Of a stretch of 13,653 bases of DNA, positions 7,006 through 13,653 are shown piece after piece. Position 1 is the stretch's first letter, and every line of letters starts with the position of its first letter. The DNA comes from Dunaliella salina (taxonomy: Eukaryota; Chlorophyta; Chlorophyceae; Chlamydomonadales; Dunaliellaceae), in the NCBI GenBank assembly GCA_002284615.2, contig MU069797.1:165060-178712 (forward strand). The letters are read 5' to 3'. The notes under the pieces are model-generated. The model had not been told where the DNA came from, made no database searches, and saw only the letters and a program-made list of their open reading frames with translations. Position numbers and translations under genes: made by a program.

Positions 7006-7782
7006 CTAAAAAAAAAAGAATCAGGTATAGAAGCGGAAGTTGCCAAACGTTAACATACTAAGATAGGTATGAAGAGCAGTACAAACACGGATGCAATTGG
7101 ACTGCAATTGGTCGAAAGAACATTGACCTAGCAATAACTCAATTAATTCATGTTTTGATCGGTACATGTGGAAAAAGTTTGACAAGCATCAAAACCAACA
7201 TTCCGCCAAGAGATTTTGAGGGAATATCTTTATTCCGCCAGCAGCCGCTTCAAAATTTGCCCCCCATGGCAAATCAATCATTTCATTCCCAACATGTGCT
7301 CTGCCTCAGATCCTTCACAGCTCATAAAGCTCTTGCAAACCAGCGTATTTGAGCGTGCATGCCCAGGTGCATGCCTGCAGCAGTAAGATGCCAGTTGGCA
7401 GCAAATTGACAAATCGAGGTCAATCTCAAGGCGCAGGCAGACTACACCAAGCTTCTGCTTCCTCCTTTAAAGCCATGTCCATGTACTAACCAACATTGCG
7501 TCCATGCTTTACCCAAATAGGAAGCCCAGGAGAATCTGTCTGCGGGCTTCTGTGCTCAGAGCCAGCCATTCTTCCACTCGCACTGCTAGCACTGAGCATT
7601 GCTTCCGGGCGAGGATGCGATCCCTAATTGCTGCAGAGACTAGAGGAACGCCGCCTGCGCATATGCACAGTGATCAAGGGCAGGATTGAGTGCAAAGGAA
7701 CGCGGATACACAATGCAGACATGGCTGGAAAACAAAATTATGTAGATAAGTGACGCACACTCCAAACTTTTACACCCTTAGT

Positions 7783-8242
7783 CGTAATACACAGCCTGCC
7801 CTCTGTCTGGGGCGCCCCTTAACTGGAAATATGAGCTGCAGGTAGTGAGACCTCCCAACTTCCAGACCCTCAATCACCCCTTTCCCAAATTCCTCTCTCA
7901 AAATGGGCACACGTATGGACACCTTCAGCTTTCCAGCGTGCCCTTCAAATCTGTCGGCACCTCCGGGATGGGGGAGCCATGTTTGTTTGCATGACAGGGT
8001 GCATTCCTTAATTCATGCATCACATAAGACAAAGCTGCCCCCCCCACTCCAGAGGTGCCAACTGATTTGAAGGGCGCGCTGGAAAACTGACTTTAAGCTG
8101 TATCCGTAGGTGTGCTCATTTTCTGAAAAAGAGATTCGGGAAAGGGGTGATTGAGGGTCTGGAAGTCAGGAGGTCTCACTACCTGCAGCTCATATTTCCG
8201 GCCAAGGGGTGCCCCAGACAGATGGCAGGTTGTGTATCATAA
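7783..8242. repeat. Large inverted repeat, arms about 195 bp
   Basis: Arm 7783-7975 is the reverse complement of about 8040-8242, with long identical blocks (AAATATGAGCTGCAGGTAGT and neighbouring bases, and CCCTCAATCACCCCTTTCCC). By eye the identity is near 85-88% in the outer 110 bp and lower towards the centre, with small gaps. The spacer is about 65 bp. The arms have no recognised coding content, though their minus-type reading (YELQVVRPP.FQTLNHPFP) is kept. The whole could fold as one long hairpin transcript. Confidence 0.85.
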
Positions 8243-8350
8243 CGTAAAAACATATGTTGAATTAGCAACAGCAGCAAAGGACGCCGTGGAGCGGACCATC
8301 TTCAAAAATGCAGCCTGCTACGTGAACAAAAACATTGCTCCACCAGCCTA

Positions 8351-8700
8351 GCGGGTCTGGCAGTTGGCAGGTCTCGCTGCCGGTAGCTGAAGTGTGACAG
8401 CAAAGGGCACAACGACAAGGAGACCTGTATTTTTAGTTATGAAATCAATTATGTGGCATTGGCAGTGATGGAGAGGGCCTCAGAGGGCGTTTGCCAGCAA
8501 GATTTTAATTTCTCTCGACACAAACGGACCTAACGCCCCTGTCTCCGGGGTTATGACGGAAATGAATAGTGCGTTGGAGAACTGACTTCGAGACGCTCCA
8601 ATGGTGTGCTCACACCTGAAAACGAGCTTGAGCGTGGGGTGATATTGGGGTGATGGGGGAACCACCAACTCCCTCAACTGCAAGGTGTGGGGACTGATAT
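8351..8700. repeat. Diverged further copies of the 7783-8242 repeat family
   Basis: The segment 8351-8400 (GGGTCTGGCAGTTGGCAGGT...) resembles 8153-8205. The segment 8430-8510 resembles 8225-8300 (TATGTTGAATTAGCA against TATGTGGCATTGGCA). The segment 8540-8690 resembles 8043-8190 (GCGCTGGAAAACTGACTT against GCGTTGGAGAACTGACTT, then GGTGTGCTCA). The minus-strand reading is partly conserved: SQFS.A.F.SV.T occurs in both. The region is therefore an old tandem array of the same family, rearranged in order. Confidence 0.55.
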
Positions 8701-8703
8701 TTG

Positions 8704-8744
8704 ACATATGTAATATAGTATTATAATGTAACTATAATATATGT
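8704..8744. repeat. AT-rich imperfect palindrome
   Basis: ACATATGTAATATAGT (8704-8719) against ACTATAATATATGT (8731-8744) around ATTATAAT. It is a likely cruciform or hairpin in AT-rich DNA, with no known role. Confidence 0.6.
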
Positions 8745-9144
8745 TTGGTGGAAACCAAGTGGTAAGAGTTCATTGAGCTCTTAATCAAGTCTTCATTGGC
8801 ATATGTTATTGAAGCGTTGCCTGAGCCAAACTGAGTCCAACATTTTACCCCACGACATTTGATACACCTTCGTTGTTTTCTTGATACAGTCAGGAGCATT
8901 CAGAAAGCATACCTGTTTGACGCCAAGGGTCGATCCTACATATTCGGAATCCTGCAATTGAGAGCTATTGATTGGTATGTATATTGGTCCAATTGGAAAA
9001 GGTGGGGGGTGGTTGAGAGGGGTTCCGACTTTTTGGACCCCCCCCTCCAGAATCTTTCTGAGCAACTTCTGTAGAACTAGAATTCTACCACGGGATTCGT
9101 AACCACAAGAACTGTCGATTGGCACCCTTTTTGAGCAAATTGGG
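8745..9144. other. Spacer with no recognisable gene; fragment of R near its end
   Basis: No supported coding frame. GATTGGCACCCTTTTTG (9115-9131) resembles the end of repeat R (GATTGGTGCCCTTTTTG, 870-886) and likewise runs into a G homopolymer. C7 and G-rich runs occur at 9001-9020 and 9038-9045. Confidence 0.45.
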
Positions 9145-9164
9145 NNNNGGGGGGGGGGGGGGGG
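9145..9164 (+). repeat. Poly-G homopolymer with sequencing gap
   Basis: Four Ns (9145-9148) are followed by 16 consecutive Gs. The true length is unknown. Confidence 0.9.
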
Positions 9165-9229
9165 CTTCAGTGCACGAATCAGAGTCAGTGCTAGAGTCAG
9201 TGTGCAAGGGTGTAGGTTGCTAGGGGTGT

Positions 9230-9480
9230 GAAGGCAAATTTGCAGCAAACAAACTTCTATGATAGTCACAATGTATAACATGTCCTGGCATGGCGAAGTC
9301 GGGATGGCAGTTTGTGCACTTGCAAGCCACTTTTGGTTGCCTGGCAGGACAGGCATGCATGGGCGTCCGCAGCTGAGTTTTGGCCTTATAACTCTGTTGC
9401 AATTTGTTCTTGCAACACATTGTGTATGCAGATGGATAAGGAGTTTAAAGAGGAGCAGATCGGTGCCATTAATGCCTACA
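9230..9480. repeat. Interspersed repeat R, copy 2 (no MITE insertion)
   Basis: Aligns with 1-63 plus 646-889: AAGGCAAATTTGCAGCAAAC at the start, GCATGGGCGTCC at 9357-9368, TATGCAGATGGA and AGAGGAGCAGATCGGTGCC at the end. ATAACATGTCCTGGCATGG (around 9270) stands where copy 1 carries the 582-bp MITE-like element. It therefore shows roughly what R looked like before that insertion. Confidence 0.65.
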
Positions 9481-9490
9481 TTGGAGCACT

Positions 9491-9535
9491 GGGAAGGGGN
9501 ATNGGGGGGNGGNGGGNGNGGGGGGGGGGGGGGGG
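9491..9535 (+). repeat. Poly-G tract with scattered Ns
   Basis: Almost only G and N, ending in 16 or more Gs. As at 890 and 9145, it follows directly on the end of repeat R. Base calls are unreliable and frames that cross it cannot be trusted. Confidence 0.85.
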
Positions 9536-9730
9536 TTGTCCCAGCCAAAATTTGGGCATGATGTCCATTACTTTTTTTTTTCTGACCATCCTGATACAGC
9601 CCAGTACTTTCAACCCACATCTGTTAGAAATTTTTATAATTGAACATGTTTTGCCAAAAAAATCTTTCACTCCCCATGAGGACTCAAGCAATAAATTGAA
9701 TGCAAAAGATCATGTTATTTGATGAAGGGT
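9536..9730. other. Spacer with no recognisable gene
   Basis: AT-rich sequence with T9 and A7 runs. No coding or RNA feature is seen. Confidence 0.5.
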
Positions 9731-9766
9731 CTAGGTCTTTCTCTAGGTCTTTCTCTAGTTCTCGCT
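9731..9766 (+). repeat. 12-bp tandem repeat, three units
   Basis: CTAGGTCTTTCT at 9731-9742 and 9743-9754, then CTAGTTCTCGCT at 9755-9766. Confidence 0.9.
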
Positions 9767-9768
9767 TA

Positions 9769-9907
9769 GAAATCTGCTTTCCCCCTTCTTTCTTTGGGGA
9801 TTTCTGTAACTCTTTGCCTGCCTAAGGCCTAAACATATGGAGTTTCAGCCTGATGCAGGCAAACAGATTTCAGAAATCCCCATGGAGAAAAGGGGATAGC
9901 AGCTTTC
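9769..9907. other. 139-nt hairpin (fold-back), candidate MITE remnant or small-RNA precursor
   Basis: Arm 9769-9821 is inverted at 9855-9907. GAAATCTGCT pairs with AGCAGCTTTC, GGGGATTTCTG pairs with CAGAAATCCCC, and TTTGCCTGC pairs with GCAGGCAAA, with small bulges between. The 33-nt loop has further pairing (AGGCCT/CAGCCT, AAAC/GTTT). It could be a folded MITE, or a long precursor of the kind that gives small RNAs in green algae. No expression evidence is visible. Confidence 0.75.
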
Positions 9908-9923
9908 AATAATTTCATATTTT

Positions 9924-10736
9924 TCAACCCTGAAATGCTCTTGAATAAGTCGACCAACTGTTAAAGCCTGTGATGTCGCACAACCAAAGCAGCCCCAGCA
10001 ACTGAGTGAGTCCACATGCATGGCAGCAGAAAAGGAAATATTGGAAAAGGAATAAGTACCATTGCAGGCCCCACACTGGTGCCCGCGCACCTGCGTTCAC
10101 GCTCAAGTGCCACGGCGCCAGCAGGGTGACCGCGAGCTTCTTTGAGCGCGTTGGCCTTCGCCCTTCAAAGGCCACATTGCTGCAGCCCCACTCCTTCACA
10201 GCCCCAGCATTGCCGCTCCCAGGATGGCCAACACCTTCCTCTAGCCCTCCAACCCTGCCATGAAAACCCTCCAGGTTGCTGCTTGCTGCCCTTTCCACGC
10301 TGCGGGCACTACTGGCCTCTGAGTCGCCCTCCGCGCTGCCAGCCTTAGCTAACCCACTGCCAGTCTGTCTACGCTGCTGCAGCTGCTCCCACTCGCTGCC
10401 AGCCTGGCTACACTGGTGCAACTGACCCCCCCCACTGCCCGCCTGCCTACGCTGCTGCAGCTGCTGCCCCCAGCTGTTGCTGCGTCCCCGGCGGCGGCTC
10501 GGCGCGTAATGGAATATGCAGGCCTGGTCGCCTTGCTGCAGTGTTTGCCATTTTGGGTCATCCACGCCCAGGGCATGTAGCATCACTAACACCTGGGCCT
10601 TCACAATTTCCGTTGCCTTTACAGCTGATGCTAGCCCAGCAGGAGGCAGGCCAGCACCCTGCAGGTAACAAGGAAGAAGCAGGCCATTTGCAGGTGCAAC
10701 CCAAAACGGGACTTTCGATCGAAGATAAACAATTTG
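9924..10736 (-). CDS. Hypothetical protein or exon with 13-residue repeats
   Basis: The minus strand is open from 10736 to a stop at 9924-9926. The listed start at 10604 is a GTG, and the first in-frame ATG is at 10583, giving MLHALGVDDPKWQTLQQGDQ. The upstream part (PPAGLASAVKATEIVKAQVL) is also open, so this may be an internal exon. CAG at 10671-10669 and 10629-10627 could serve as 3' splice sites. The segment LGVDDPKWQTLQQGDQACIF looks like a real folded piece. It is followed by Arg-rich sequence and then by QLQQRRQAGSG-type 13-residue repeats coded by a 39-bp minisatellite (10356-10472). The distal 50 residues are hydrophobic and run through a non-coding-looking region next to the 9769-9907 hairpin, so the true end is probably earlier, at an intron. 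I do not recognise the family. Confidence 0.3.
   Translation of the reverse strand, partial: QIVYLRSKVPFWVAPANGLLLPCYLQGAGLPPAGLASAVKATEIVKAQVLVMLHALGVDDPKWQTLQQGDQACIFHYAPSRRRGRSNSWGQQLQQRRQAGSGGGQLHQCSQAGSEWEQLQQRRQTGSGLAKAGSAEGDSEASSARSVERAASSNLEGFHGRVGGLEEGVGHPGSGNAGAVKEWGCSNVAFEGRRPTRSKKLAVTLLAPWHLSVNAGARAPVWGLQWYLFLFQYFLFCCHACGLTQLLGLLWLCDITGFNSWSTYSRAFQG
10356..10472 (-). repeat. 39-bp minisatellite, three units
   Basis: Units start at 10356, 10395 and 10434, each with (A/G)CTGCC.G.CTG.CTAC and then GCTGCAGCTGC-like sequence; a partial unit lies before the first. The period is a multiple of three, so it adds 13 residues per unit to the minus-strand frame. Confidence 0.85.
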
Positions 10737-10816
10737 TCACACGCTTTTTTCTAACAGAACACATCTTGATCCCCATATCAAGGATAGTCTAGGCACATGT
10801 ATAATGTTTGCGCTCA

Positions 10817-11262
10817 AGGAGGAGGCAGGCACTGTACACAACTCATGATGATGGCACAATGCATGCAGCTGATGATGATGGCAGCCGGCTCAGGAGCAGG
10901 CACGCCAGCACTCTGTGAAGGCAAGAAGGAGGCAGAAAAAACACACACAGCTCATTATGGAGCCAGCTGGCTCAGGAGCAGGCATACCTGCACTCTGAAG
11001 GCAAGAGGGAGGAGGCAAGCACAATGCACACAGTTGATTATCATGCCAGCCAGCTCAGGATGAGGCATGCCAGCACTCTGGCAACAGGGAAAAGGAGGCA
11101 GGCACATTGCACACAGCTGATGACAATGCCAGCCGACGCAGGAGCAGGCATGCCAGCACTCTGAAGGCAAGAGGTTTAGGAGGCAGGCACAACACGAATC
11201 GCTGATGATGGTGCCAGCTGGCTCAGGAAGAGGCATGCCAGCACCTGAAAGTAAAGAGCAGG
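10817..11262 (+). repeat. 82-85 bp minisatellite, about five units
   Basis: The marker GCCAGCACTCTG or a close variant recurs at 10904, 10986, 11069, 11152 and 11237. Each unit runs GGAGGCAGGCAC.., CACACAGCTGATGAT, GCCAGC.GGCTCAGGAGCAG, GCATGCCAGCACTCTG, AAGGCAAGAGG. Periods of 82, 83, 83 and 85 are not all multiples of three, so the frames that cross it are not conserved coding. Confidence 0.9.
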
Positions 11263-11456
11263 CAGGCTGAAACAGCCCTCAACCTTATGCGCTTGAGGGC
11301 ATGCATACCTGCAGCAGGACAGCCTCGGACACTCGGTCAGCCCCTCCAGCTGCCACTCGCCTCTCCCAGCAGGGTCGCAGCATGTGCCAGTAGCCCCCTG
11401 CACGCCGTTCCACCTGGAACAGCATCTTCAGCTGCACACACTAGACCAAAGGGGAT
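11263..11456. other. GC-rich spacer between two minisatellites
   Basis: Overlapping frames are open on both strands but none shows a family motif. The composition suggests a diverged repeat or an exon of an unknown gene. I cannot decide. Confidence 0.35.
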
Positions 11457-11645
11457 GCAGTTATTTCATATCCCGGCTCCAATACACAGCGCAACTTCTG
11501 CTCCATCGTGCATATGTATGCTGGCACACATGGGCCTGCTGTGGCTGCACTCATTTCATCACCTGGCTCGTGTGCACATGGCAGCTTCTGCTCCTGAGTG
11601 CATGCATGGCTGGAACACACGGACCTGCTGTGGCGGCACTTGTCT
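11457..11645 (+). repeat. 90-bp tandem repeat, two units and a stub
   Basis: Units start at 11457, 11547 and 11636. Each holds ATTTCAT..C..GGCTC, GCA.CTTCTGCTCC, GTGCAT..ATG.CTGG.ACACA and CCTGCTGTGG. Confidence 0.85.
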
Positions 11646-11701
11646 AAAAAAAAGGTAATAAAACAACAACAGTAGCAATAATGACAATGATGACAATAAA
11701 G

Positions 11702-11709
11702 ATAATACA
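11702..11709 (+). repeat. Target-site duplication of hAT element 1, left
   Basis: ATAATACA directly precedes the CAGGG terminus. An identical copy follows the element at 12415-12422. Confidence 0.9.
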
Positions 11710-12414
11710 CAGGGATGTTTTATATGCGGGTTGGGGAGGTGCTGTATGCGTACATACACATAAAATACGCCGCATACAAACGCGAATTTCACGTGCCATT
11801 TTTGGGAGGGAGGGGTTTGGCAGGGAGGGACCCTCAGGGGGGGAGTCCAACCACCTCCCATGCAAGCTCCCTCCCCCCTACCCTCATCACACAATAAACA
11901 TGCCCACAGAGAGAGGTTCTGAATGGGACTATGTCACAGAGTTCACTCCTGAAGAAGGGAAAGGGAAGAAGATAGAATGCAAGCTGTGCCACTGACTTGG
12001 TGTGGCTCTACTGCAACGCGCGCTTGCTCAAGCGCATGCAGCAGCTGGAGCAGGGAGGAGAGGCTCAGCCCTGGGTGCCTGTGCCGCAAGAGGAGCAGGA
12101 GCAGCAGCAGCAGGAAGAGGGGTCCAGCAGTGGGGGGGACTGGAGTGAAGAGGAAGAGGCTGTAGAGTAGAGATGTCAAACAGACCAGTGAAGGCTGAGT
12201 TGAAGCCGAGTGAACATTTTAATTTTTGTCTGAAAATTGTAAGGAAGCGGGCAGCAAAATTCTGAAAATTAGGTTCTGAGGTGTCCGGGCCCGCAGGCCG
12301 CTGGCCCACCCGCGTACTTCTCACGTCTGCAAAACAGCCATCTGAACCGTACGTGTATTTTTGCCAATTTGAGCCGTACGCGTACATACGTTTTTCACGT
12401 ATTAAACAAACCTG
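11710..12414 (+). mobile_element. Non-autonomous hAT transposon 1 (705 bp, complete ends)
   Basis: The left end is CAGGGATGTTTTATATGCG and the right end, read inward, is CAGGTTTGTTTAATACGTG, matching at 15 of 19 positions. The flanking 8-bp duplication ATAATACA is perfect. CAGG termini, 8-bp duplications and a BED-finger/C-terminal transposase remnant together define the hAT superfamily. The motif GCGTACATAC occurs near both ends (11748-11757 and 12380-12389) and may be a subterminal transposase-binding repeat. The interior keeps only the first and last parts of the transposase. It is an internal-deletion derivative needing a transposase in trans. Confidence 0.9.
11900..12170 (+). pseudogene. 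hAT transposase remnant: BED-finger start joined to C-terminal tail
   Basis: From ATG 11900 the frame reads 31 residues with W9, Y11, F15 and a C27-x2-C30 pair (WDYVTEF....KKIECKLC), the first half of a BED zinc finger, then a stop at 11993-11995. From about 11991 another frame reads TDLVWLYCNARLLKRMQQLE, continuing to QPWVPVP, a Gln/Glu-rich stretch and SGGDWSEEEEAVE, with a stop at 12168-12170. LVWLYCN.RLL is familiar to me as the extreme C-terminus of algal and plant hAT transposases. The His pair of the finger, the catalytic RNase-H-like core and the dimerisation helices are all missing. The junction at about 11989-11993 also shifts frame. It cannot make a transposase. Confidence 0.8.
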
Positions 12415-12422
12415 ATAATACA
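12415..12422 (+). repeat. Target-site duplication of hAT element 1, right
   Basis: ATAATACA, identical to 11702-11709. Confidence 0.9.
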
Positions 12423-12423
12423 A

Positions 12424-12444
12424 TACACACACACATGTATATAT

Positions 12445-12512
<68 letters not shown>
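12424..12512 (+). repeat. (CA)n microsatellite
   Basis: An interrupted start (TACACACACACATGTATATATGT) is followed by 33 uninterrupted AC units at 12447-12512. The Cys-Val repeat protein read on the other strand is an artefact of this run. Confidence 0.95.
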
Positions 12513-12513
<1 letters not shown>

Positions 12514-12708
12514 AGTGTTAACTTTTTTGGTACTATATTCAAGCTTTCGCTATAAAAAAGGGTTTTTGGAGATTTTCGTTATAAAAGCAATAAAATAGGA
12601 ACATGAGAGCTTCGGGGGCTTTGGTGAAAAGAGGGCCGAACCACCTTCGAATGCCTTTGACCCCTTCAGAATTTCGTGTTCAATAGACTATCAGTAAAAA
12701 AAATTTCA

Positions 12709-13377
12709 ATGAGCAACAAAGAAGAAGAAAGTAGGGGAAGGACGAGAAGGGGACAGAGCGATGGGAGGGAGTGTAAGGCCAGTAAGGCACATGGTCCCAC
12801 CAACCAGTTTCGGGCATCTTGGTATGACCCCCCCAAACTGCCCATTACGGAAGTATTCGCTCAAGGATGGTGGTCTTGCTGGCAACAACGAGTACATGCA
12901 CAGCATTGCATTCTCTGCAATACAAGCTTCCAGCAAAAAGCTCTGTTTGTGAAAGCAAATGAGAAGTGCAAGAAGCACATGGAGCGCTCCGATGCAAATC
13001 CAGAAGCACCAAGCAACAGTAGCAGCCACTCTGATGAGTCAGGGGTGCAAGAGCCCGCAGCCGAGCCCATGCCCCATGCAGAAGCATTCTGGCAAGAGGC
13101 ATGCCGCTTGGATGCAGATTTGCTGTGCCCCGAGATTGTGAAGCTGGCTCAGCTCGTGATGGTGATGGTGCCCGGCTCTATGGAGGATGAGCGGAAGTTC
13201 AGTGTCTTGAAATACCTCAAATATCCCTAGCGCAACAGGTTGAAAGAGCAGCACCTCACAGCATGCGCGCGGGCGTTCAAGAGGAACGAGTTCAGTGCTG
13301 CTTCATTTCCCTATACAGCATCCATTGGCAAATGGCCCAAAACTAGCAAGCGCGGCCGGTATGGACTGGATGGCTAG
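12709..13377 (+). pseudogene. hAT transposase remnant: BED-like finger joined to dimerisation domain
   Basis: ATG 12709 opens a frame of 173 residues to a stop at 13228-13230. It has a basic start and CILC at residues 67-70 with KCKKHMERS at 86-94, a BED-like finger in which one of the final His/Cys ligands is Ser. A Ser/Glu/Pro-rich linker leads to FWQEACRLDADLLCPEIVKL (127-146), LAQLVMVMVPGSMEDERKFS and VLKYLKYP. After the stop the same frame continues RNRLKEQHLTACARAF to GKWPKTSKRGRYGLDG and a stop at 13375-13377. The latter half is the hAT C-terminal dimerisation region. The stop stands where Gln is expected (PQRNRL), a single C-to-T change. About 400-500 residues of catalytic core expected of an hAT transposase are absent. 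A truncated DNA-binding protein might still be made. Confidence 0.8.
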
Positions 13378-13628
13378 AAGTCTAGACTGTGAAGAGACTG
13401 ACTTATACTCAAGGGCAACCTTCTAGCTCTTCCGTACAGACAGCCTGACCATTGTATTAATCTTTTGCATGGTCTTGTTAAGAAGTTCTGAGGAATAGAC
13501 ATGCCGGGAGGCTGCAGTGCTCCCGGCGGGCCGGAGGCATTTGCGCAAAAGCTGTTAAATCAAGGTCTCTGGGGCCGGCATATTTGGGTGAGGCATGAAA
13601 TGAAGGACTTTGAAAAACCTTAAAACAT
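13378..13628 (+). other. 3' flank of hAT element 2
   Basis: Non-coding sequence between the transposase remnant and the right microsatellite. It includes a GC-rich inverted motif, GCCGGGAGGCTGCAGTGCTCCCGGC (13503-13527), that could form a short stem (GCCGGGAG/CTCCCGGC). Confidence 0.5.
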
Positions 13629-13653
13629 AAACACACACACACACACACACACA
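13629..13653 (+). repeat. (AC)n microsatellite, right flank
   Basis: Twelve AC units run to the window edge. Probably the same microsatellite as 12424-12512, split by hAT element 2. Confidence 0.85.

Larger units (their letters stand above)
5527..7782. other. Long stretch without a recognisable gene
   Basis: I found no protein family, tRNA or rRNA here. Plus-strand frames of 60-103 codons (for example 5888-6199 and 7155-7352) start at arbitrary ATGs, have no recognisable motif and overlap repeats. What is visible is a 23-nt motif present twice (5813-5835 and 6167-6189, 21 matches), GGAGTCTATTTT twice (5954-5965, 6094-6105), a 25-bp palindrome (6077-6101), a solo retroelement 3' fragment (6298-6315), an 18-bp tandem pair (6821-6856) and a weak exon candidate on the minus strand (6787-7005). 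Introns and short exons of an unknown gene cannot be excluded. Confidence 0.5.
12513..13630 (+). mobile_element. Non-autonomous hAT transposon 2, inside the microsatellite
   Basis: CAGTGTTAAC at 12513, a typical hAT-like end, follows the last AC unit. (AC)n resumes at about 13629 after CCTTAAAACATAA. The 8 bp on either side would be ACACACAC, as expected if an hAT element landed in a (CA)n run, but a repeat of this kind cannot prove a duplication. The right end read inward, TTATGTTTTAAGGTTTTTC, matches the left end only weakly, so the right terminus is uncertain. Between lies a 173-codon transposase remnant. The window ends within the right microsatellite. Confidence 0.6.

Noticed and set aside
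7783..8700. CRISPR-like or phage-like array
   Set aside because: Repeats are long, inverted and diverged with no regular spacers, and the window is eukaryotic in character.
8793..9620. 275-codon minus-strand frame
   Set aside because: It crosses two poly-G/N gaps of unknown length and repeat R, so its continuity is not real evidence.
10797..11236. Frames on both strands across the 82-85 bp array
   Set aside because: The repeat period varies and is mostly not a multiple of three, so no frame is maintained from unit to unit.
12028..12510. 160-codon minus-strand frame beginning with repeated Cys-Val
   Set aside because: It is the translation of the (CA)n microsatellite and continues antisense to the hAT remnant. 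No independent coding signal.

Overview
The window looks like a repeat-packed, gene-poor stretch of a eukaryotic nuclear genome. The most likely source is a chlorophyte green alga of the Chlamydomonas/Haematococcus kind. This is inferred from the retroelement and hAT protein families, which I recognise from memory, from TGTAA-type signals in the retroelement 3' ends, and from long (CA)n and minisatellite arrays. There are no operons, no Shine-Dalgarno-led genes and no convincing intact host gene. The Ns at 292, 9145-9148 and 9500-9519 mark draft assembly, mostly inside G homopolymers.

Layout. Positions 1-889 are an interspersed repeat (called R) split by a MITE-like element (64-645). A G-quadruplex-type run (890-926) follows. 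Then come two minus-strand relics of a non-LTR retrotransposon, head to tail (about 928-1795 and 1802-2395). Positions 2404-3932 hold two copies of another repeat (A-C). A 5'-truncated retroelement 3' end is inserted within the first copy (2553-2972, plus strand) and another next to the second copy (3365-3714, minus strand), each bounded by short direct repeats. A minus-strand relic of a retroelement N-terminal region with a PHD-like zinc finger lies at 4085-4943. A second copy of the MITE-like element is at about 5155-5526.

Positions 5527-7780 contain only small repeats and weak exon candidates. Positions 7783-8700 are an inverted and tandem array of one unknown repeat family. Positions 9085-9535 hold a second R copy and two poly-G gaps. 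Positions 9731-11645 carry a 139-nt hairpin, a minus-strand open frame with an in-frame 39-bp minisatellite, and two larger tandem arrays of about 83 and 90 bp.

The right end (11702-13653) contains two internally deleted hAT transposons. The first (11710-12414) is complete: imperfect terminal inverted repeats and a perfect 8-bp target duplication, ATAATACA. The second (12513 to about 13630) sits inside a (CA)n microsatellite. Both keep the N-terminal BED-finger region and the C-terminal end of the transposase but lack the catalytic core.

The most unusual observation is in the two MITE-like copies (64-645 and about 5155-5526). Each contains a long hairpin at exactly the same place and pairing register. 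The stem sequences differ at many positions, with about nine compensatory base-pair changes by hand alignment. Nothing here forms a working pathway. The unifying theme is layered mobile-element insertion, in which catalytic cores are lost while termini and DNA- or RNA-binding ends survive.
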